A DNA stretch of 36,608 bases from a bacterium. GTDB taxonomy: Bacteria; Desulfobacterota; Deferrisomatia; Deferrisomatales; Deferrisomataceae. The translations under genes and the position numbers were made by a program. Within the stretch, counting starts at the first letter, position 1, and each line of letters begins with the position of its first letter. The stretch covers positions 1 to 36,608 of the forward strand of contig JALUTY010000062.1 of assembly GCA_027021615.1 (NCBI GenBank), in the 5' to 3' direction. Under the pieces are notes generated by a model that did not search any database, had not been told where the DNA came from, and worked only from the letters and a program-made list of their open reading frames with translations. Below are positions 16,085-25,558 of this stretch, piece by piece.

Positions 16085-17147
16085 GCCCGAACCGGGCCAG
16101 ACGCCGCAGGGCCCGCACCTTGTCCGACCGATCCACCCGCGACCGGTCCACGGCCTGCCGCAGGATCTCGATCGTTCGGTCGTAGGTCTCCCGGTCCACG
16201 GGGAACGGCGTGCGGTCCTTGCCGCCGTGGGCGAAGCTGAACCGGGCCGGGTCCCGGGTGCTCGCCCGCGTGCCGTACACGAGCTCTCCCGCAAGGGCCA
16301 GAGCCCGCAGGGTCTTCGCGCCCACGCCGGGAACCCCCAGCAAGGCCTCGAAATCCTGCGGGGCCCTTTCGTAGGTCTCGAGGAGGATTTTCCGGAGGTA
16401 CCTCGGGTTCACATCGGCCAGGCTCACGGGGTGTCGGCGGGGAAGGGTGAGGTCGGTGGCGCGGGCTACCGCATCCAGGACGACGCCGGGCTCCCGGGCC
16501 AGCGCCACCGACGCGGCCTGCGCAGGCTCGCTCTCCCGCGCCACCAGGTTCAGGGTGGGGCTCTCCGTCTCGGCGCACACCGCGGCGTGGGGCTCCACCG
16601 TGAACGATGCCATCGCCTCGCCCAGCCAGTGATACCGGCGGGCCGTACGGGTTTCGGTCCGCATGCCCTGCTGCACCACGCACCAGCGGCCGTCGCGGGT
16701 GAAGAAAAACGCGTGGTGGTAGATCTGATGCCCGTCCTGCACCGCAGCCGAATCCACCTTGGCCGAAAGCCGGCTCGCCCGCACCAGGCCGTCGGCCTCC
16801 AGCCCCACCCGCTCACAGGCCGCCTCGATCTCCGCCGGCGTGCGCCGCGACGCCCGGCCCTTGCCCCCTGCCACGAAGAGCCCCAGGTCGGGGCCGGCAT
16901 CCCCCAACGCCTCCTTGACCGCGCCGCACACCGTGGTGGTGACCCCGCTCGAGTGCCAGTCGAACCCGAGGACGCAGCCAAGGGCCTGAAACCAGAAGGG
17001 GTCGGACAACCGCCGCAGCACCTCGCCGGGCCCGTGCTCCTCCACCAGGAGCCGCACGATCTCCCGGGCGAGCCGCACCATCCGCTCGAACAGCCAGCGG
17101 GGCGCGCGGCCGGTGTGGAGGGGGAGGTGGGCCGTGCCGGTTCTCAT
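16074..17147 (-). CDS. DUF763 family protein
   Basis: A 357-residue protein matching DUF763, found mostly in archaea and thermophilic or anaerobic bacteria and of unknown function. Typical motifs are the N-terminal MRTGTAHLPLHTGRAPRWLFERM, a central VDSAAVQDGHQIYHHAFF segment and a helix-hairpin-helix-like LLGVPGVGAKTLRALAL that suggests nucleic acid contact. It has no signal peptide. The leader contains octamer repeats. It converges on the transglutaminase-like gene with an 11-bp overlap. Any nuclease role is inference. Confidence 0.85.
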   Translation of the reverse strand: MRTGTAHLPLHTGRAPRWLFERMVRLAREIVRLLVEEHGPGEVLRRLSDPFWFQALGCVLGFDWHSSGVTTTVCGAVKEALGDAGPDLGLFVAGGKGRASRRTPAEIEAACERVGLEADGLVRASRLSAKVDSAAVQDGHQIYHHAFFFTRDGRWCVVQQGMRTETRTARRYHWLGEAMASFTVEPHAAVCAETESPTLNLVARESEPAQAASVALAREPGVVLDAVARATDLTLPRRHPVSLADVNPRYLRKILLETYERAPQDFEALLGVPGVGAKTLRALALAGELVYGTRASTRDPARFSFAHGGKDRTPFPVDRETYDRTIEILRQAVDRSRVDRSDKVRALRRLARFGLSR

Positions 17148-17161
17148 GGCTTTCCGGTAAG

Positions 17162-17208
17162 TTCGGGCCTTCGGTCCGCTGGAGGGTTAGGAGGCTCGGA
17201 GGCTGAAA
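17162..17208 (-). repeat. Octamer repeat array and GGCCGAAGGCC-type hairpin in DUF763 leader
   Basis: On the transcript strand degenerate TTCCAGCC-type units precede a ggaccgaaggccc hairpin 15 to 60 nt before the start codon. The remainder of 17209-17426 contains no gene. Confidence 0.6.
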
Positions 17209-17426
17209 ATCCCGCTGTTTCTAGCGCCCCAGAGCGCGGCTCTACCTGTGGGAGCGGTCTCTTGCGGCCGGGGCCCCCACTCGCGGGCCTGCGGACCGGG
17301 GGCACGGGCCTGTGGAGCGGCTCACCCTCATCACCGTGTCGCCATGGGGTTGTACCGAGTCGCCTCCGGCCGTACCCTACGGGCCGGCCAAGAGAACACC
17401 GAACCCGGCCCGCAGGGGGAGAACCG

Positions 17427-17783
17427 ATGCTCGTTCGCGTGCTCACCGTCTTCTGCGTTGGGGGGGTCCTGCTCGGCGCCTGGGGGGCGCAGGGGGCCCA
17501 GCGGATCCAGGTCACCAACTACGGCAGAAAGGAGCCGGTGCTGTTCTCCCACTCCGGTCACGCCGAGCGGTTCCCGTGTGACACCTGCCACCACCCCCAG
17601 CGCTCGGAAGGGGCCCATCGCTGCGGAGCGTGCCATCGCTCCGAGGCCGAGGGCGAAAAGCCCTCCCTGGAGAAGGCGGCCCACGGCGAGGGCGACCCGC
17701 CGGGCCGCTGCCGGCCGTGCCATTTCGGGCCCAAGGCCCGGAAGCCCCTGGAGTGCGCGGACTGCCACATCGGCTCCGAGTGA
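17427..17783 (+). CDS. Periplasmic tetrahaem cytochrome c (class III type)
   Basis: A 118-residue exported cytochrome. The first 24 residues are a Sec signal peptide (cleavage after AQGA). Four CXXCH haem-binding motifs are present: CDTCH (51-55), CGACH (66-70), CRPCH (95-99) and CADCH (110-114), with further His (HSGH, HH, AAHGEG) as likely sixth ligands. Size and spacing resemble cytochrome c3/c7 proteins, which carry electrons between periplasmic oxidoreductases and membrane complexes. The ATG follows AGGGGGAG. It is a single gene with no partner enzyme nearby. Confidence 0.9.
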   Translation: MLVRVLTVFCVGGVLLGAWGAQGAQRIQVTNYGRKEPVLFSHSGHAERFPCDTCHHPQRSEGAHRCGACHRSEAEGEKPSLEKAAHGEGDPPGRCRPCHFGPKARKPLECADCHIGSE

Positions 17784-17843
17784 ACGGAGCGGCAGTGGCA
17801 GCCCGGGCCTTCGGCCCGCCAGACGGCCGGGAAACCGCCGTCG

Positions 17844-17906
17844 GTGCCCCGTGCCTGCACGGCGAATCCCAATGCCCGGCTTCACCCCGCGCGCGGCCGG
17901 AAATCA
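17844..17906. repeat. Partial family B element
   Basis: About 60 bp closely resembles 36367-36419 of the family B element (shared cccgtgcctgc, cggcgaatc, atgcccggcttc and gcgcggccggaaa blocks). The terminal repeats are missing. Its end touches the TGA stop (17904-17906) of the next minus-strand gene. A separate gggccttcggccc hairpin lies at 17805-17817. Confidence 0.6.
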
Positions 17907-18428
17907 GTGGTCGCGGCCGCTCGGCCGATGGGGTGCCGAGGCCAGGTCCACGGCCCGCTCGGGACCCTCGGGCAGCACCCACGGGAGGACGGCCAAGAAC
18001 TCGATCCGCACCACCGGCCGGCCGCCCCACGCCCCCTCGGGCGCCATCCACGGCCGCACGGCCGCATGCACCCGCTCGGAGACCCGTTCGAACACGTCCG
18101 TGGCCCCGGCCGCGAACGGGAACCCCCGGTAGGGCCGGCCCGCCACGATCTCGCCCACGCAGAGGTAGGTCCCTGCGTACAGGTGCAGCCCCCCTTCCAA
18201 CGGAGTGACCCACCGGACCTCCCGCTCCTTGCGGGGATCCACCCCCAGGGACGCCAGCAGCTTTCGGAACGCCGGGCCGTACCGTGCCGGACGGGCCGCA
18301 TCGAAGTTGCGGCAGGCCAGACACCCGCAGCCGGAGGCGAACCCGGCCCCCACCGCCCGGTACAGGCGCCGGGTGGCGGCGGGGTCCACCTCCAGGGTCC
18401 AGGCGAGCACCCGTTGCCGCACGCTCAT
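17904..18428 (-). CDS. Conserved hypothetical protein with CxCxxCRNF motif
   Basis: A 174-residue protein that I do not recognise as a named family, although similar proteins with the CGCxxCRNF signature are seen in diverse bacteria. Cys34, Cys36 and Cys39 (GCGCLACRNF) could bind a metal. A LGVDPRKEREV segment and an aromatic-rich GGLHLYAGTYLCVGEI segment follow. No signal peptide is seen. Its ATG overlaps the stop of the upstream exported-protein gene as ATGA, so the two are translationally coupled. The stop codon lies at the edge of a partial palindromic element. Confidence 0.75.
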   Translation of the reverse strand: MSVRQRVLAWTLEVDPAATRRLYRAVGAGFASGCGCLACRNFDAARPARYGPAFRKLLASLGVDPRKEREVRWVTPLEGGLHLYAGTYLCVGEIVAGRPYRGFPFAAGATDVFERVSERVHAAVRPWMAPEGAWGGRPVVRIEFLAVLPWVLPEGPERAVDLASAPHRPSGRDH

Positions 18429-20122
18429 GGCGCCGGACTCACCCGGAACCGCCCCTCCGGGCGGGACGGGAGCCGAACCCGGGTGCGCAGATCGATCCGG
18501 TCCGCCCCGGAGCCTCCCCACCGAAGCCCCCACCGCACGGCCTGGTCCAGCTCCGGGGGCCCCACCCCCGAGGGCAGCACCACCACGGTGCGGGGCGTGG
18601 GGGCCACGACCCGCACCTCCCGGTTGCGGACCCGTTGGCCTTCCACCGCCTCCAACGCCCCCAGCAGCAGCTCCGGCCGCCGGGCCAGGGCCGCAGCCCC
18701 CTCCCCCTCCAGGAGCACGGCGCCCTCCCCGTCCCGGGCGAAGCTCAGGGCCCACTCCGCCTCCCGGGCGTCCCGCCGGACCCGCTCGGCCACTTCCTTC
18801 AGCCCCACCCCCCACTCCTTCAACAGACCGGCCGTGAGGTACTGGACGTGATCCGGGCACAGGGCCGCCACCACCACCGGGACCCCCCCGGCCCGCTCCC
18901 ACACCAGGGCCTCGCCCGGCGTCCGCACGGGAACCTCGCGAAGCACCACCTTCCGGCCGCAGAAGCACCGGAACGGACGGACCGGCCGGGCCAGCTCCGC
19001 CCGCAGATCGGTCCAGAACTCCTCCCAGGCGTCCGGATCGCTTGCGAACCAGCCGGCCCAGGCATCCGGGTCCAGGTCAAACCTCCGGCCGGTCTCGGGG
19101 TGGCGCAGCCGGACCCCGTGCCCCTGCCGCCGCACCTCCAGGCCGCCGGCGTGGGCCCGCACCCAGGACACCAGGTCGGCCTGGGCTTCCAGAGCCTCCA
19201 CGGCCCGCACGGCGGCCAGGGCCGCGGCAGCCGAGGGCCCCAAGGCCTCTGTCGCCGCCCGGAACCGCCACTCCTCCGAGTTCACGAACACGGTCTCCCC
19301 CCGATCCGAGGCCCAAAAACCGCCCTGCTCGGGCCTTACCTCAAGGCCCGCTTCGGCCAAGGCCTTCTCCAGGGCCCGAAGGAACGGATCCGCAGGCACC
19401 CGGACCCACGCCACATTTCCCTCCCCCGCCGGCGCCAGGCGGTCGCTCGGGAGCCACTCGTCCCAGGTGACCTCCGGGACCCAGGGGACCGCGGGATCCC
19501 AAGGGTAGGCCCGGACCCAGTCCGGCCCGGGCGCGGCCTTTCCGGCGGCCATCCACCGAACCTGAACCTCTGAAGGTTCTCCGGCGAGGGCCGTTGCCAA
19601 GACCCGGCGAAACCGGGCGGCCCCCGAGAGCACCTCGGCGTACGGGTCGTCAGGGAGGGCCCGCGCCATGCGCTCGGCCACGGCCACGGCCCCCTCGTAC
19701 CGGGCGGCCGTGAGCTCCGCCCAGGCCCAGTCCCAGTACACGTCCCGCAGGAACGCCTGCCGGTCCTCCACGGCCTCGGCGGTCGGCCCTTCCAGGACCC
19801 GGGCCGCCTCCTGGAACCGTCCCAGGTCGTACAGGCACTCGGCCCGCAGCCACACGGCCTCTGCCCCGAGCTCCGAGCCCGGACCGACCTCGCCCAGGTA
19901 CGACAGGGCCTCCTCGAACAGCCCCGCCTCGTGGGCGTCCCAGGCCAGGTTCAGCCAGCCCCGGTCCTGGGACGGCCCCGCCCAGGCCGCGGCCGCCAGG
20001 AGCACGACCGCCCACAGACACGCCGCCCCCAACGCTGCAGCCCGGCAGCTCCGCTTCGCAGCCGGCTTCCGGGGTGCCGCACCGAAACGCCCGCTTGGCC
20101 GTCTGGCTGATGACGTCCGCAC
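18425..20122 (-). CDS. Exported TPR-like protein of unknown function
   Basis: A 565-residue protein with a basic N-terminus and a hydrophobic stretch (ALGAACLWAVVLLAAAAWAG, about 31-50) that looks like a signal peptide or anchor. Residues 55-180 are helical repeats of tetratricopeptide type (LNLAWDAHEAGLFEEALSYL, AECLYDLGRFQEAARVL, AWAELTAARYEGAVAVAERM). The middle is novel. A CFCGRK pair near 387 and CPDHVQYL near 420 could form a metal site. The GTG start is supported by GGAGG 6 nt upstream. It is coupled to the CxCxxC protein by an ATGA overlap. No function can be assigned. Confidence 0.75.
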   Translation of the reverse strand: MRTSSARRPSGRFGAAPRKPAAKRSCRAAALGAACLWAVVLLAAAAWAGPSQDRGWLNLAWDAHEAGLFEEALSYLGEVGPGSELGAEAVWLRAECLYDLGRFQEAARVLEGPTAEAVEDRQAFLRDVYWDWAWAELTAARYEGAVAVAERMARALPDDPYAEVLSGAARFRRVLATALAGEPSEVQVRWMAAGKAAPGPDWVRAYPWDPAVPWVPEVTWDEWLPSDRLAPAGEGNVAWVRVPADPFLRALEKALAEAGLEVRPEQGGFWASDRGETVFVNSEEWRFRAATEALGPSAAAALAAVRAVEALEAQADLVSWVRAHAGGLEVRRQGHGVRLRHPETGRRFDLDPDAWAGWFASDPDAWEEFWTDLRAELARPVRPFRCFCGRKVVLREVPVRTPGEALVWERAGGVPVVVAALCPDHVQYLTAGLLKEWGVGLKEVAERVRRDAREAEWALSFARDGEGAVLLEGEGAAALARRPELLLGALEAVEGQRVRNREVRVVAPTPRTVVVLPSGVGPPELDQAVRWGLRWGGSGADRIDLRTRVRLPSRPEGRFRVSPAP

Positions 20123-20181
20123 TGATCGCCTCCGAATCCTTCAGAAGAACTGGTCATTACACCGGTCCGCGCGCACGCCTG

Positions 20182-21555
20182 TCAACGCCGGCGCCGAACC
20201 AGTCGCTCCGGGTCCAGCAGCCGCCGCAGCTCCCCTTCGTCCCCCAGCCCGAGGTCTGCCGCGGCGCGTGCCAGCGACACCCCCCGGGCCAGGGCCTCGT
20301 GGACCACCCGGGCCGCGGCCTCGTACCCCACCACCTCGGCCAGGGGGGTCACCAGGGCCGGGCTCGCCTCGGCCAGGGCCCGGCACCGGTCCCGGTCCGC
20401 CTCGATCCCGGCCACGCACCGCCGGGCCAGCAGCCGGCACGCCTCCGCCAGGAGGGAGATCGACTCCAACAGGTTCCGGGCGATCAGGGGCATCATAAGG
20501 TTCAGCTCGAACGCCCCGCCCATGCCCCCCTGGGCCACGGCCTGGTCGTTGGCCAGCACCTGGGCCGCGGCCTGGAGCACCGCCTCGGGCACCACCGGGT
20601 TCACCTTGCCCGGCATGATGGACGAGCCCGGCTGGAGCGCCGGGAGCCGGATCTCCCCCAACCCGCCCCGGGGGCCCGAGGCCATCCACCGAAGATCGTT
20701 CGCGACCTTGGTCAGGGCCACGGCCAGCCCCCGGAGCGCCCCGCTCACGGCCACACAGGCGTCCCTCGCCCCCTGGGCCTCGAACGGGTCCCGACCGCGC
20801 CGCAGGTCGAGACCGGTCTCCGCCGACAGGAGGCGCAGCACCCGCGGCGCGAACTCGGGGTGGGCGTTCACCCCCGTGCCCACCGCCGTGCCGCCCAACG
20901 GCACCTCCGCCAGCCCCTTGGCCGCGGCCCGGATCCGGGCCGCGGCAGACCGGACCTGGCTGGCGTACCCCCTGAGCTCCTGGCCCAGGGTCACCGGCAG
21001 GGCGTCCATGAGGTGGGTCCGGCCCAGCTTCACCACGTTGCGCAGCGCCCGGGCCTTGGCCCGTAGGGCGCGGGCCAGCTCCCCGGCGGCCGGCAGGAGG
21101 CCCTGCTCCACCCCGCCGAGGGCCGCCACGTGGATGGCGGTGGGAAACACGTCGTTGGACGACTGGCACCGGTTCACGTGGTCGTTGGGGTGGACCGGCC
21201 GGCCGCCCAACCGGGCCGACGCCCGGCGGGCCAGCACCTCGTTCACGTTCATGTTGGTGGAGGTGCCGGAACCGGTCTGGAACGGGCTCAAGGGGAACGC
21301 CCCCTCGTCCCGGCCGGCCAGCACCCCCTCGGCCGCCTCCACGACGGCATCGGCCACCTCCGCCGGAATCAGCCCGAGCTCCCGGTTCACCCGGGCCGCG
21401 GCCCGCTTGATCCGCACGAGGGCCTCGATCACGGCCCACGGGACCCGGCCCACCGGGATCCCGTTCTCAAGGGCCCGCTGGGTCTGGGCTCCCCACGGGG
21501 CGTCCTGGGGGACCCGCACCTCGCCCATTGTGTCGTGCTCGATCCGGTCCGGCAT
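20182..21555 (-). CDS. fumC: Class II fumarate hydratase
   Basis: A 457-residue iron-independent fumarase converting fumarate and malate in the TCA cycle. Signature motifs are [14 protein letters not shown] (94-107), [14 protein letters not shown] (122-135), [16 protein letters not shown] (178-193) and the catalytic [11 protein letters not shown] loop (310-320). I chose the ATG at 21555, preceded by AGGAGG; a longer frame runs back into the octamer repeats and is unlikely to be used. Length is normal for the family. The last residues are Arg-rich (LVRRRR). It is a single gene. Confidence 0.95.
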   Translation of the reverse strand: MPDRIEHDTMGEVRVPQDAPWGAQTQRALENGIPVGRVPWAVIEALVRIKRAAARVNRELGLIPAEVADAVVEAAEGVLAGRDEGAFPLSPFQTGSGTSTNMNVNEVLARRASARLGGRPVHPNDHVNRCQSSNDVFPTAIHVAALGGVEQGLLPAAGELARALRAKARALRNVVKLGRTHLMDALPVTLGQELRGYASQVRSAAARIRAAAKGLAEVPLGGTAVGTGVNAHPEFAPRVLRLLSAETGLDLRRGRDPFEAQGARDACVAVSGALRGLAVALTKVANDLRWMASGPRGGLGEIRLPALQPGSSIMPGKVNPVVPEAVLQAAAQVLANDQAVAQGGMGGAFELNLMMPLIARNLLESISLLAEACRLLARRCVAGIEADRDRCRALAEASPALVTPLAEVVGYEAAARVVHEALARGVSLARAAADLGLGDEGELRRLLDPERLVRRRR

Positions 21556-21565
21556 CGGAACCTCC

Positions 21566-21680
21566 TGCTGGAAGGCTGGAGTTGGGCCTTCGGCCCGCTT
21601 GGAGGCTGGAAAGCCCAAAGGCTAGAAAGCTGGAAAGCTAGGAGGCCAAGAGGCCGAAAACCCTGGGCCTTCGACCCGCT
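21566..21680 (-). repeat. Octamer repeat array with two hairpins in fumC leader
   Basis: The longest such array in the window. On the transcript strand units such as TTCCAGCC, TTCTAGCC and TTCCAGCT recur, with GGGCCGAAGGCCC (21584-21596) and a variant (21665-21677) embedded. It begins 11 nt before the fumC start codon. The remaining 21681-21796 up to the cox promoter shows no gene. Confidence 0.75.
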
Positions 21681-21796
21681 CGGACTCTAACCTACCCAAA
21701 GCCGTCCGGATCGCCAGCCAATTTTTCACCGCCCCGTCCGGGCGATGGGTCAGGTTTCACCGCCGGCCCGGCGGTCGCCCGCGGCCAAACGGGCGG

Positions 21797-21824
21797 TTGA
21801 AAACGGTCTGGATCTTGCTAGACT
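21797..21824 (+). promoter_or_regulatory. Sigma70-type promoter of the molybdenum hydroxylase operon
   Basis: TTGAAA (21797-21802), a 16-nt spacer and TAGACT (21819-21824) lie about 55 nt before the first start codon. No molybdenum-cofactor riboswitch was recognised in the leader. Confidence 0.6.
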
Positions 21825-21882
21825 CACCGCGCGGTCCCGCGCCGGAACCGGGACCGGTTCGCCCTTCGCAAGGAGAACGCCC

Positions 21883-22767
21883 ATGCACATCGAACCGTTC
21901 GTGTACGAACGCCCCACGAACCTCCGGGAGTTCGAGCAGGCCCTGGCGCGCCACGGCGACGACGCCAAGATCCTGGCCGGGGGCACCGACCTGATGGTGC
22001 TCGTGAAGGAGAAGGTGCTCTCCCCCCGGGTCCTGGTGGACGTGAACGCCGTGACCGAGCTCGACTGGATCCGCTGGGACCCCGAGGAGGGGCTGTCCAT
22101 CGGCGCGGGCACCCGGGTGGCCGCGATCGAGACGAGCCCCCTGGTCCGGGGGCACGCCCCTGCCCTGGCCTTTGCCGCGACCCAGCTGGGGTCGAGCCAG
22201 GTGCGGCACATGGCGACCATGGCCGGGAACGTGTGCCACGCCAGCCCCTCGGCCGAGACCCCGCCGGTGCTCCTGGCCCACGACGCCCGGCTCACCCTAG
22301 GCCGGGAAGGGGCCGAGAGGACCCTGCCGATCTCCGAGTTCTTCCTGGCCTACCGGAAGACCGCGCTCCAGACCGGAGAGTACCTCAAGGCGTTCCGGCT
22401 TCCGCCCCTGCCCCCCCGGGCGGCCGTGGCGTACCGGTTCCGGGGCCTGCGCCGGGCCATGGAGATCGACATGGTCAACGTGGCCTGCTACCTGGAGCTG
22501 GCCCACGACGGCTCGGCCGAGGCGGTGCGGATCGCCATGGGCGCGGTGGGCCCGATCCCCTATCGGGCGGTGGCGGCCGAGCAGGCCCTCGCCGGCCGGC
22601 CGGTGGACGACGCGTTCTTCGCCGACGCGGGCCGCCTGGCGGCCGACGAGGCCAATCCCATCGACGACATCCGGGCGTCGGCGGCCTACCGCAAGCGCAT
22701 GGTGGACGTGCTCACGCGGCGGGCCCTGCGGGCCGCCTGGGACCAGATCCAAGGAAAGGAGGGGTAG
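21883..22767 (+). CDS. Molybdenum hydroxylase FAD-binding subunit (CoxM type)
   Basis: A 294-residue medium subunit of the xanthine dehydrogenase/CO dehydrogenase family. It binds FAD through [12 protein letters not shown] (about 25-36) and the [17 protein letters not shown] segment (about 112-128). Electrons taken from the molybdenum site through the 2Fe-2S subunit leave via this flavin. It lacks the extra 4Fe-4S insertion seen in 4-hydroxybenzoyl-CoA reductase beta subunits, so that exact enzyme is unlikely. The ATG follows AAGGAG. It is the first gene of a four-gene operon, 4 nt before the small subunit. Confidence 0.92.
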   Translation: MHIEPFVYERPTNLREFEQALARHGDDAKILAGGTDLMVLVKEKVLSPRVLVDVNAVTELDWIRWDPEEGLSIGAGTRVAAIETSPLVRGHAPALAFAATQLGSSQVRHMATMAGNVCHASPSAETPPVLLAHDARLTLGREGAERTLPISEFFLAYRKTALQTGEYLKAFRLPPLPPRAAVAYRFRGLRRAMEIDMVNVACYLELAHDGSAEAVRIAMGAVGPIPYRAVAAEQALAGRPVDDAFFADAGRLAADEANPIDDIRASAAYRKRMVDVLTRRALRAAWDQIQGKEG

Positions 22768-22771
22768 AGCC

Positions 22772-23257
22772 GTGAAACAGCCCATCACGCTCACGGTCAA
22801 CGGCGAGCCCTACGAGCTTCTGGTGAACCCCACCGACTTCCTGGTGGACGTGATCCGAGATCAGATCGGCCTGACGGGCACCAAGAAGGGGTGCGGCATC
22901 GGCGACTGCGGCGCCTGCACCGTGCTGGTGGACGGCAAGCCCGTGCTGTCGTGCCTCACCCTGGCCGTGTCCGTCCAGGGCCGCGAGATCACCACGATCG
23001 AGGGGCTCTCCTCGGGCCCCGAGCTCCACCCGGTGCAGCAGGCGTTCGTGGACAAGGGCGCGATCCAGTGCGGGTTCTGCACGCCGGGCATGATCCTGTC
23101 GGCCAAGGCGCTCCTGGACCGGATCCCCAACCCCACGGAGGAGGAGATCAAGCGGGGCATCGCCGGGAACCTGTGCCGGTGCACGGGGTACGTGAAGATC
23201 GTGGAGGCCATCGGCCACGCCGCCGAACTGCTGGCCCAGGAGGAGACCCATGGCTGA
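22772..23257 (+). CDS. Molybdenum hydroxylase [2Fe-2S] subunit (CoxS type)
   Basis: A 161-residue small subunit with two 2Fe-2S clusters. The plant-type ferredoxin cluster is GCGIGDCGACTVLVDGKPVLSC and the all-helical domain cluster is CGFCTPGMI plus CRCTGY. All eight Cys are present. It starts with GTG after GGAGGGG and overlaps the large subunit by 8 bp. It relays electrons from the molybdenum centre to FAD. Confidence 0.95.
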   Translation: MKQPITLTVNGEPYELLVNPTDFLVDVIRDQIGLTGTKKGCGIGDCGACTVLVDGKPVLSCLTLAVSVQGREITTIEGLSSGPELHPVQQAFVDKGAIQCGFCTPGMILSAKALLDRIPNPTEEEIKRGIAGNLCRCTGYVKIVEAIGHAAELLAQEETHG

Positions 23258-25553
23258 GAAAACCTTCCGCGTGGTCGGCACCTCGGTCACCCGCAAGGAC
23301 GCGCCCCTGAAGGCCCGGGGCGAGGCCCTGTACGCCGACGACATCCGCCTGCCGCTGATGCTCCACGCCCGGGTGAAGCGGGCCGACGTGGGCCACGCCC
23401 GGATCCTGCGGATCGACACCTCCCAGGCCGAGGCCCTCCCCGGGGTGAAGACCGTGGTGGTGGGGGAGGAGGCCCCGATCCCTTACGGCATCGTGCCCCA
23501 GATGCCCACCGAGTACGCCCTGGCCTACAAGAAGGTGCGCTACCACGGCGAGCCGGTGGCGGCCGTGGCGGCCGTGGACCCCGACACCGCCGAGAAGGCC
23601 CTGGATCTGATCGAGGTGGAGTACGAGCCCCTGCCGGTCTACACCGACCCGAAGGAGGCCATGGCTCCGGACGCGGTGAAGATCCACGAGGAGAGCCCCT
23701 TCCCCGCGAACATCGCCTACCAGGCCGAGCAGGAGTTCGGCGACGTGGACCGGGCGTTCGCCGAGAGCCACTACGTGCTGGAGAAGACCTTCCGCACCAG
23801 CTACGTGAACCACGCCTTTCTAGAGCCCCACTCGGCCGTGGCCAAGTTCGACACCAACGGCGAGCTCACGATCTGGTCGGGCACCCAGGTGCCCCACTAC
23901 CTGCACCGGACCCTCTCCAAGGTCCTGGAGATGCCGATGCAGAAGATCCACGTGAAGGTGCCGAAGGTGGGCGGCGGGTTCGGGGGCAAGGGCGAGGTGT
24001 CCAACAACGAGCTGATCGCGGCCTTGCTGGCCCGCAAGGCCGGTCGGCCCGTGAAGCTCACCTACTCCCGCAAGGAGGTGTTTCTGCAGCACCGGGGCCG
24101 CCACCCCATCGAGATCCGGATGAAGATCGGGGTGGACCGGGAGGGGGTCATCCAGGCCCTGGAGTACGACGGCACCATGGACGGGGGGGCCTACGGCGGC
24201 TGGGGCGTGGTGATCCTGTTCTACACCGCGGCCATGCTCCACCTGCCCTACAAGGTGGAAAACGTGCGGTTCCGGGGCCGCCGGGTGTACACCAACAAGC
24301 CCACCTGCGGGGCCATGCGGGGCCTGGGGGGGGTGCAGCCCCGGTTCGCCATGGAGAGCCTGCTCGATCAGATCGCGATCGACCTGGGGATGAGCCCCTA
24401 CGAGATCAAGAAGAAGAACGCGATCGACCGGACCCACGAGACCGTGAGCGGCGTGTACGTGCGCCACAGCGAGTACAAGCAGTGCATCGACAAGGTGGTG
24501 GAAAACTCCGGCTACCTGGAGAAACACCGCAAGCTGCCGTTCGGCCGGGGGGTGGGCCTGGCCGGCGGCTACTACATCTCGGGCACCGCCTACACCCTGT
24601 ACATGTCGTACAAGCCCCACTCCACCGCCACCGTGCGGGTGGACACCGAGGCCGGGGTCACGGTGTACTGCGGGGCCACCGACATTGGGCAGGGCTCGGA
24701 CATGGTGCTCGGCATGATGGCGGCCGAGAAGCTGGGGCTGCCGTTCGACCAGATCCACGTGGTCAGCGGCGACACCACCCTGGCCCCGTTCGACCTGGGC
24801 AGCTTCGCCAGCCGGGTCACCGTGGCTGCGGGCACGGCCGTGTGCCAGGCCTGCGACCGGGTGCTGGAGAAGATCTTTTCGGTGGCCGCGGTGCAGCTGG
24901 GCTGCCGGGCTCAGCAGCTCACCGTGGCCGACGGCGAGATCTACTCCGTGTTCGAGCCCCACAAGAAGCGCATGGGGTTCTGGGAGGCGGTGGAACGCTA
25001 TATCGACGCCAACGGGCCCCTGGTGGCCTCGGGCGAGTTCACCCCGCCGCGGCGCACCGGCAAGTTCAAGGGCGCCAACATCGGCCACAGCCCCACCTAC
25101 GGGTTCACGGCCCAGGTGGCCGAGGTGGAGGTGGACACCGAGACCGGCGAGATCCTGGTGGTCAACTACTGGGAGGCCGGGGACTGCGGTCAGGCCATCA
25201 ACCCCCAGAGCGTCGAGGGCCAGGTGGAGGGCTCGATCGTGATGGGCATGGGCCAGGCCCTGTTCGAGCAGGTCCGGGTGGCCGAGGACGGCCGGCTGCT
25301 CAACCCCAACCTCCACGACTACAAGGTGCCCACGGCCGCGGACCTGCCGGCCATCCGGACCCACATCGTGGACAGCTACGACCCGGACAGCCCGTTCGGG
25401 GCCAAGGAGTCGGGCGAGGGGCCGATCCAGCCCGTGATCCCCGCCATCCTGAACGCCATCTACGACGCCATCGGCGTGCGGTTCACCGAGATGCCCGTGA
25501 CCCCCGAGAAGGTGCTCGAGGCCCTGGAGCGCCGGAAAGCAGAAAGGAGCTGA
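23250..25553 (+). CDS. Molybdenum hydroxylase catalytic subunit (CoxL/HcrA type)
   Basis: A 767-residue molybdopterin-binding subunit. Motifs are GGGFGGKGE (about 240), AMRGLGGVQPRFAMESLLDQIA (about 353-374), GATDIGQGSDMVLG and the C-terminal KESGEGPIQPVIPAILNA containing the catalytic Glu. The CO dehydrogenase AYxCSFR active-site loop is absent, so CO is not the substrate. The segments from PYEIKKKNAI to GQGSD resemble the alpha subunit of 4-hydroxybenzoyl-CoA reductase and related enzymes, but the matching beta subunit lacks its 4Fe-4S insertion. Substrate could be a purine, N-heterocycle, aldehyde or aromatic acyl compound. Cytoplasmic; cofactor maturation genes are elsewhere. Confidence 0.92.
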   Translation: MAEKTFRVVGTSVTRKDAPLKARGEALYADDIRLPLMLHARVKRADVGHARILRIDTSQAEALPGVKTVVVGEEAPIPYGIVPQMPTEYALAYKKVRYHGEPVAAVAAVDPDTAEKALDLIEVEYEPLPVYTDPKEAMAPDAVKIHEESPFPANIAYQAEQEFGDVDRAFAESHYVLEKTFRTSYVNHAFLEPHSAVAKFDTNGELTIWSGTQVPHYLHRTLSKVLEMPMQKIHVKVPKVGGGFGGKGEVSNNELIAALLARKAGRPVKLTYSRKEVFLQHRGRHPIEIRMKIGVDREGVIQALEYDGTMDGGAYGGWGVVILFYTAAMLHLPYKVENVRFRGRRVYTNKPTCGAMRGLGGVQPRFAMESLLDQIAIDLGMSPYEIKKKNAIDRTHETVSGVYVRHSEYKQCIDKVVENSGYLEKHRKLPFGRGVGLAGGYYISGTAYTLYMSYKPHSTATVRVDTEAGVTVYCGATDIGQGSDMVLGMMAAEKLGLPFDQIHVVSGDTTLAPFDLGSFASRVTVAAGTAVCQACDRVLEKIFSVAAVQLGCRAQQLTVADGEIYSVFEPHKKRMGFWEAVERYIDANGPLVASGEFTPPRRTGKFKGANIGHSPTYGFTAQVAEVEVDTETGEILVVNYWEAGDCGQAINPQSVEGQVEGSIVMGMGQALFEQVRVAEDGRLLNPNLHDYKVPTAADLPAIRTHIVDSYDPDSPFGAKESGEGPIQPVIPAILNAIYDAIGVRFTEMPVTPEKVLEALERRKAERS

Positions 25554-25558
25554 GCGCC

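Noticed and set aside
21681..21882. Molybdenum-cofactor riboswitch upstream of the hydroxylase operon
   Set aside because: I could not find the conserved Moco motif or its pairing pattern; only a sigma70-type promoter is supported.
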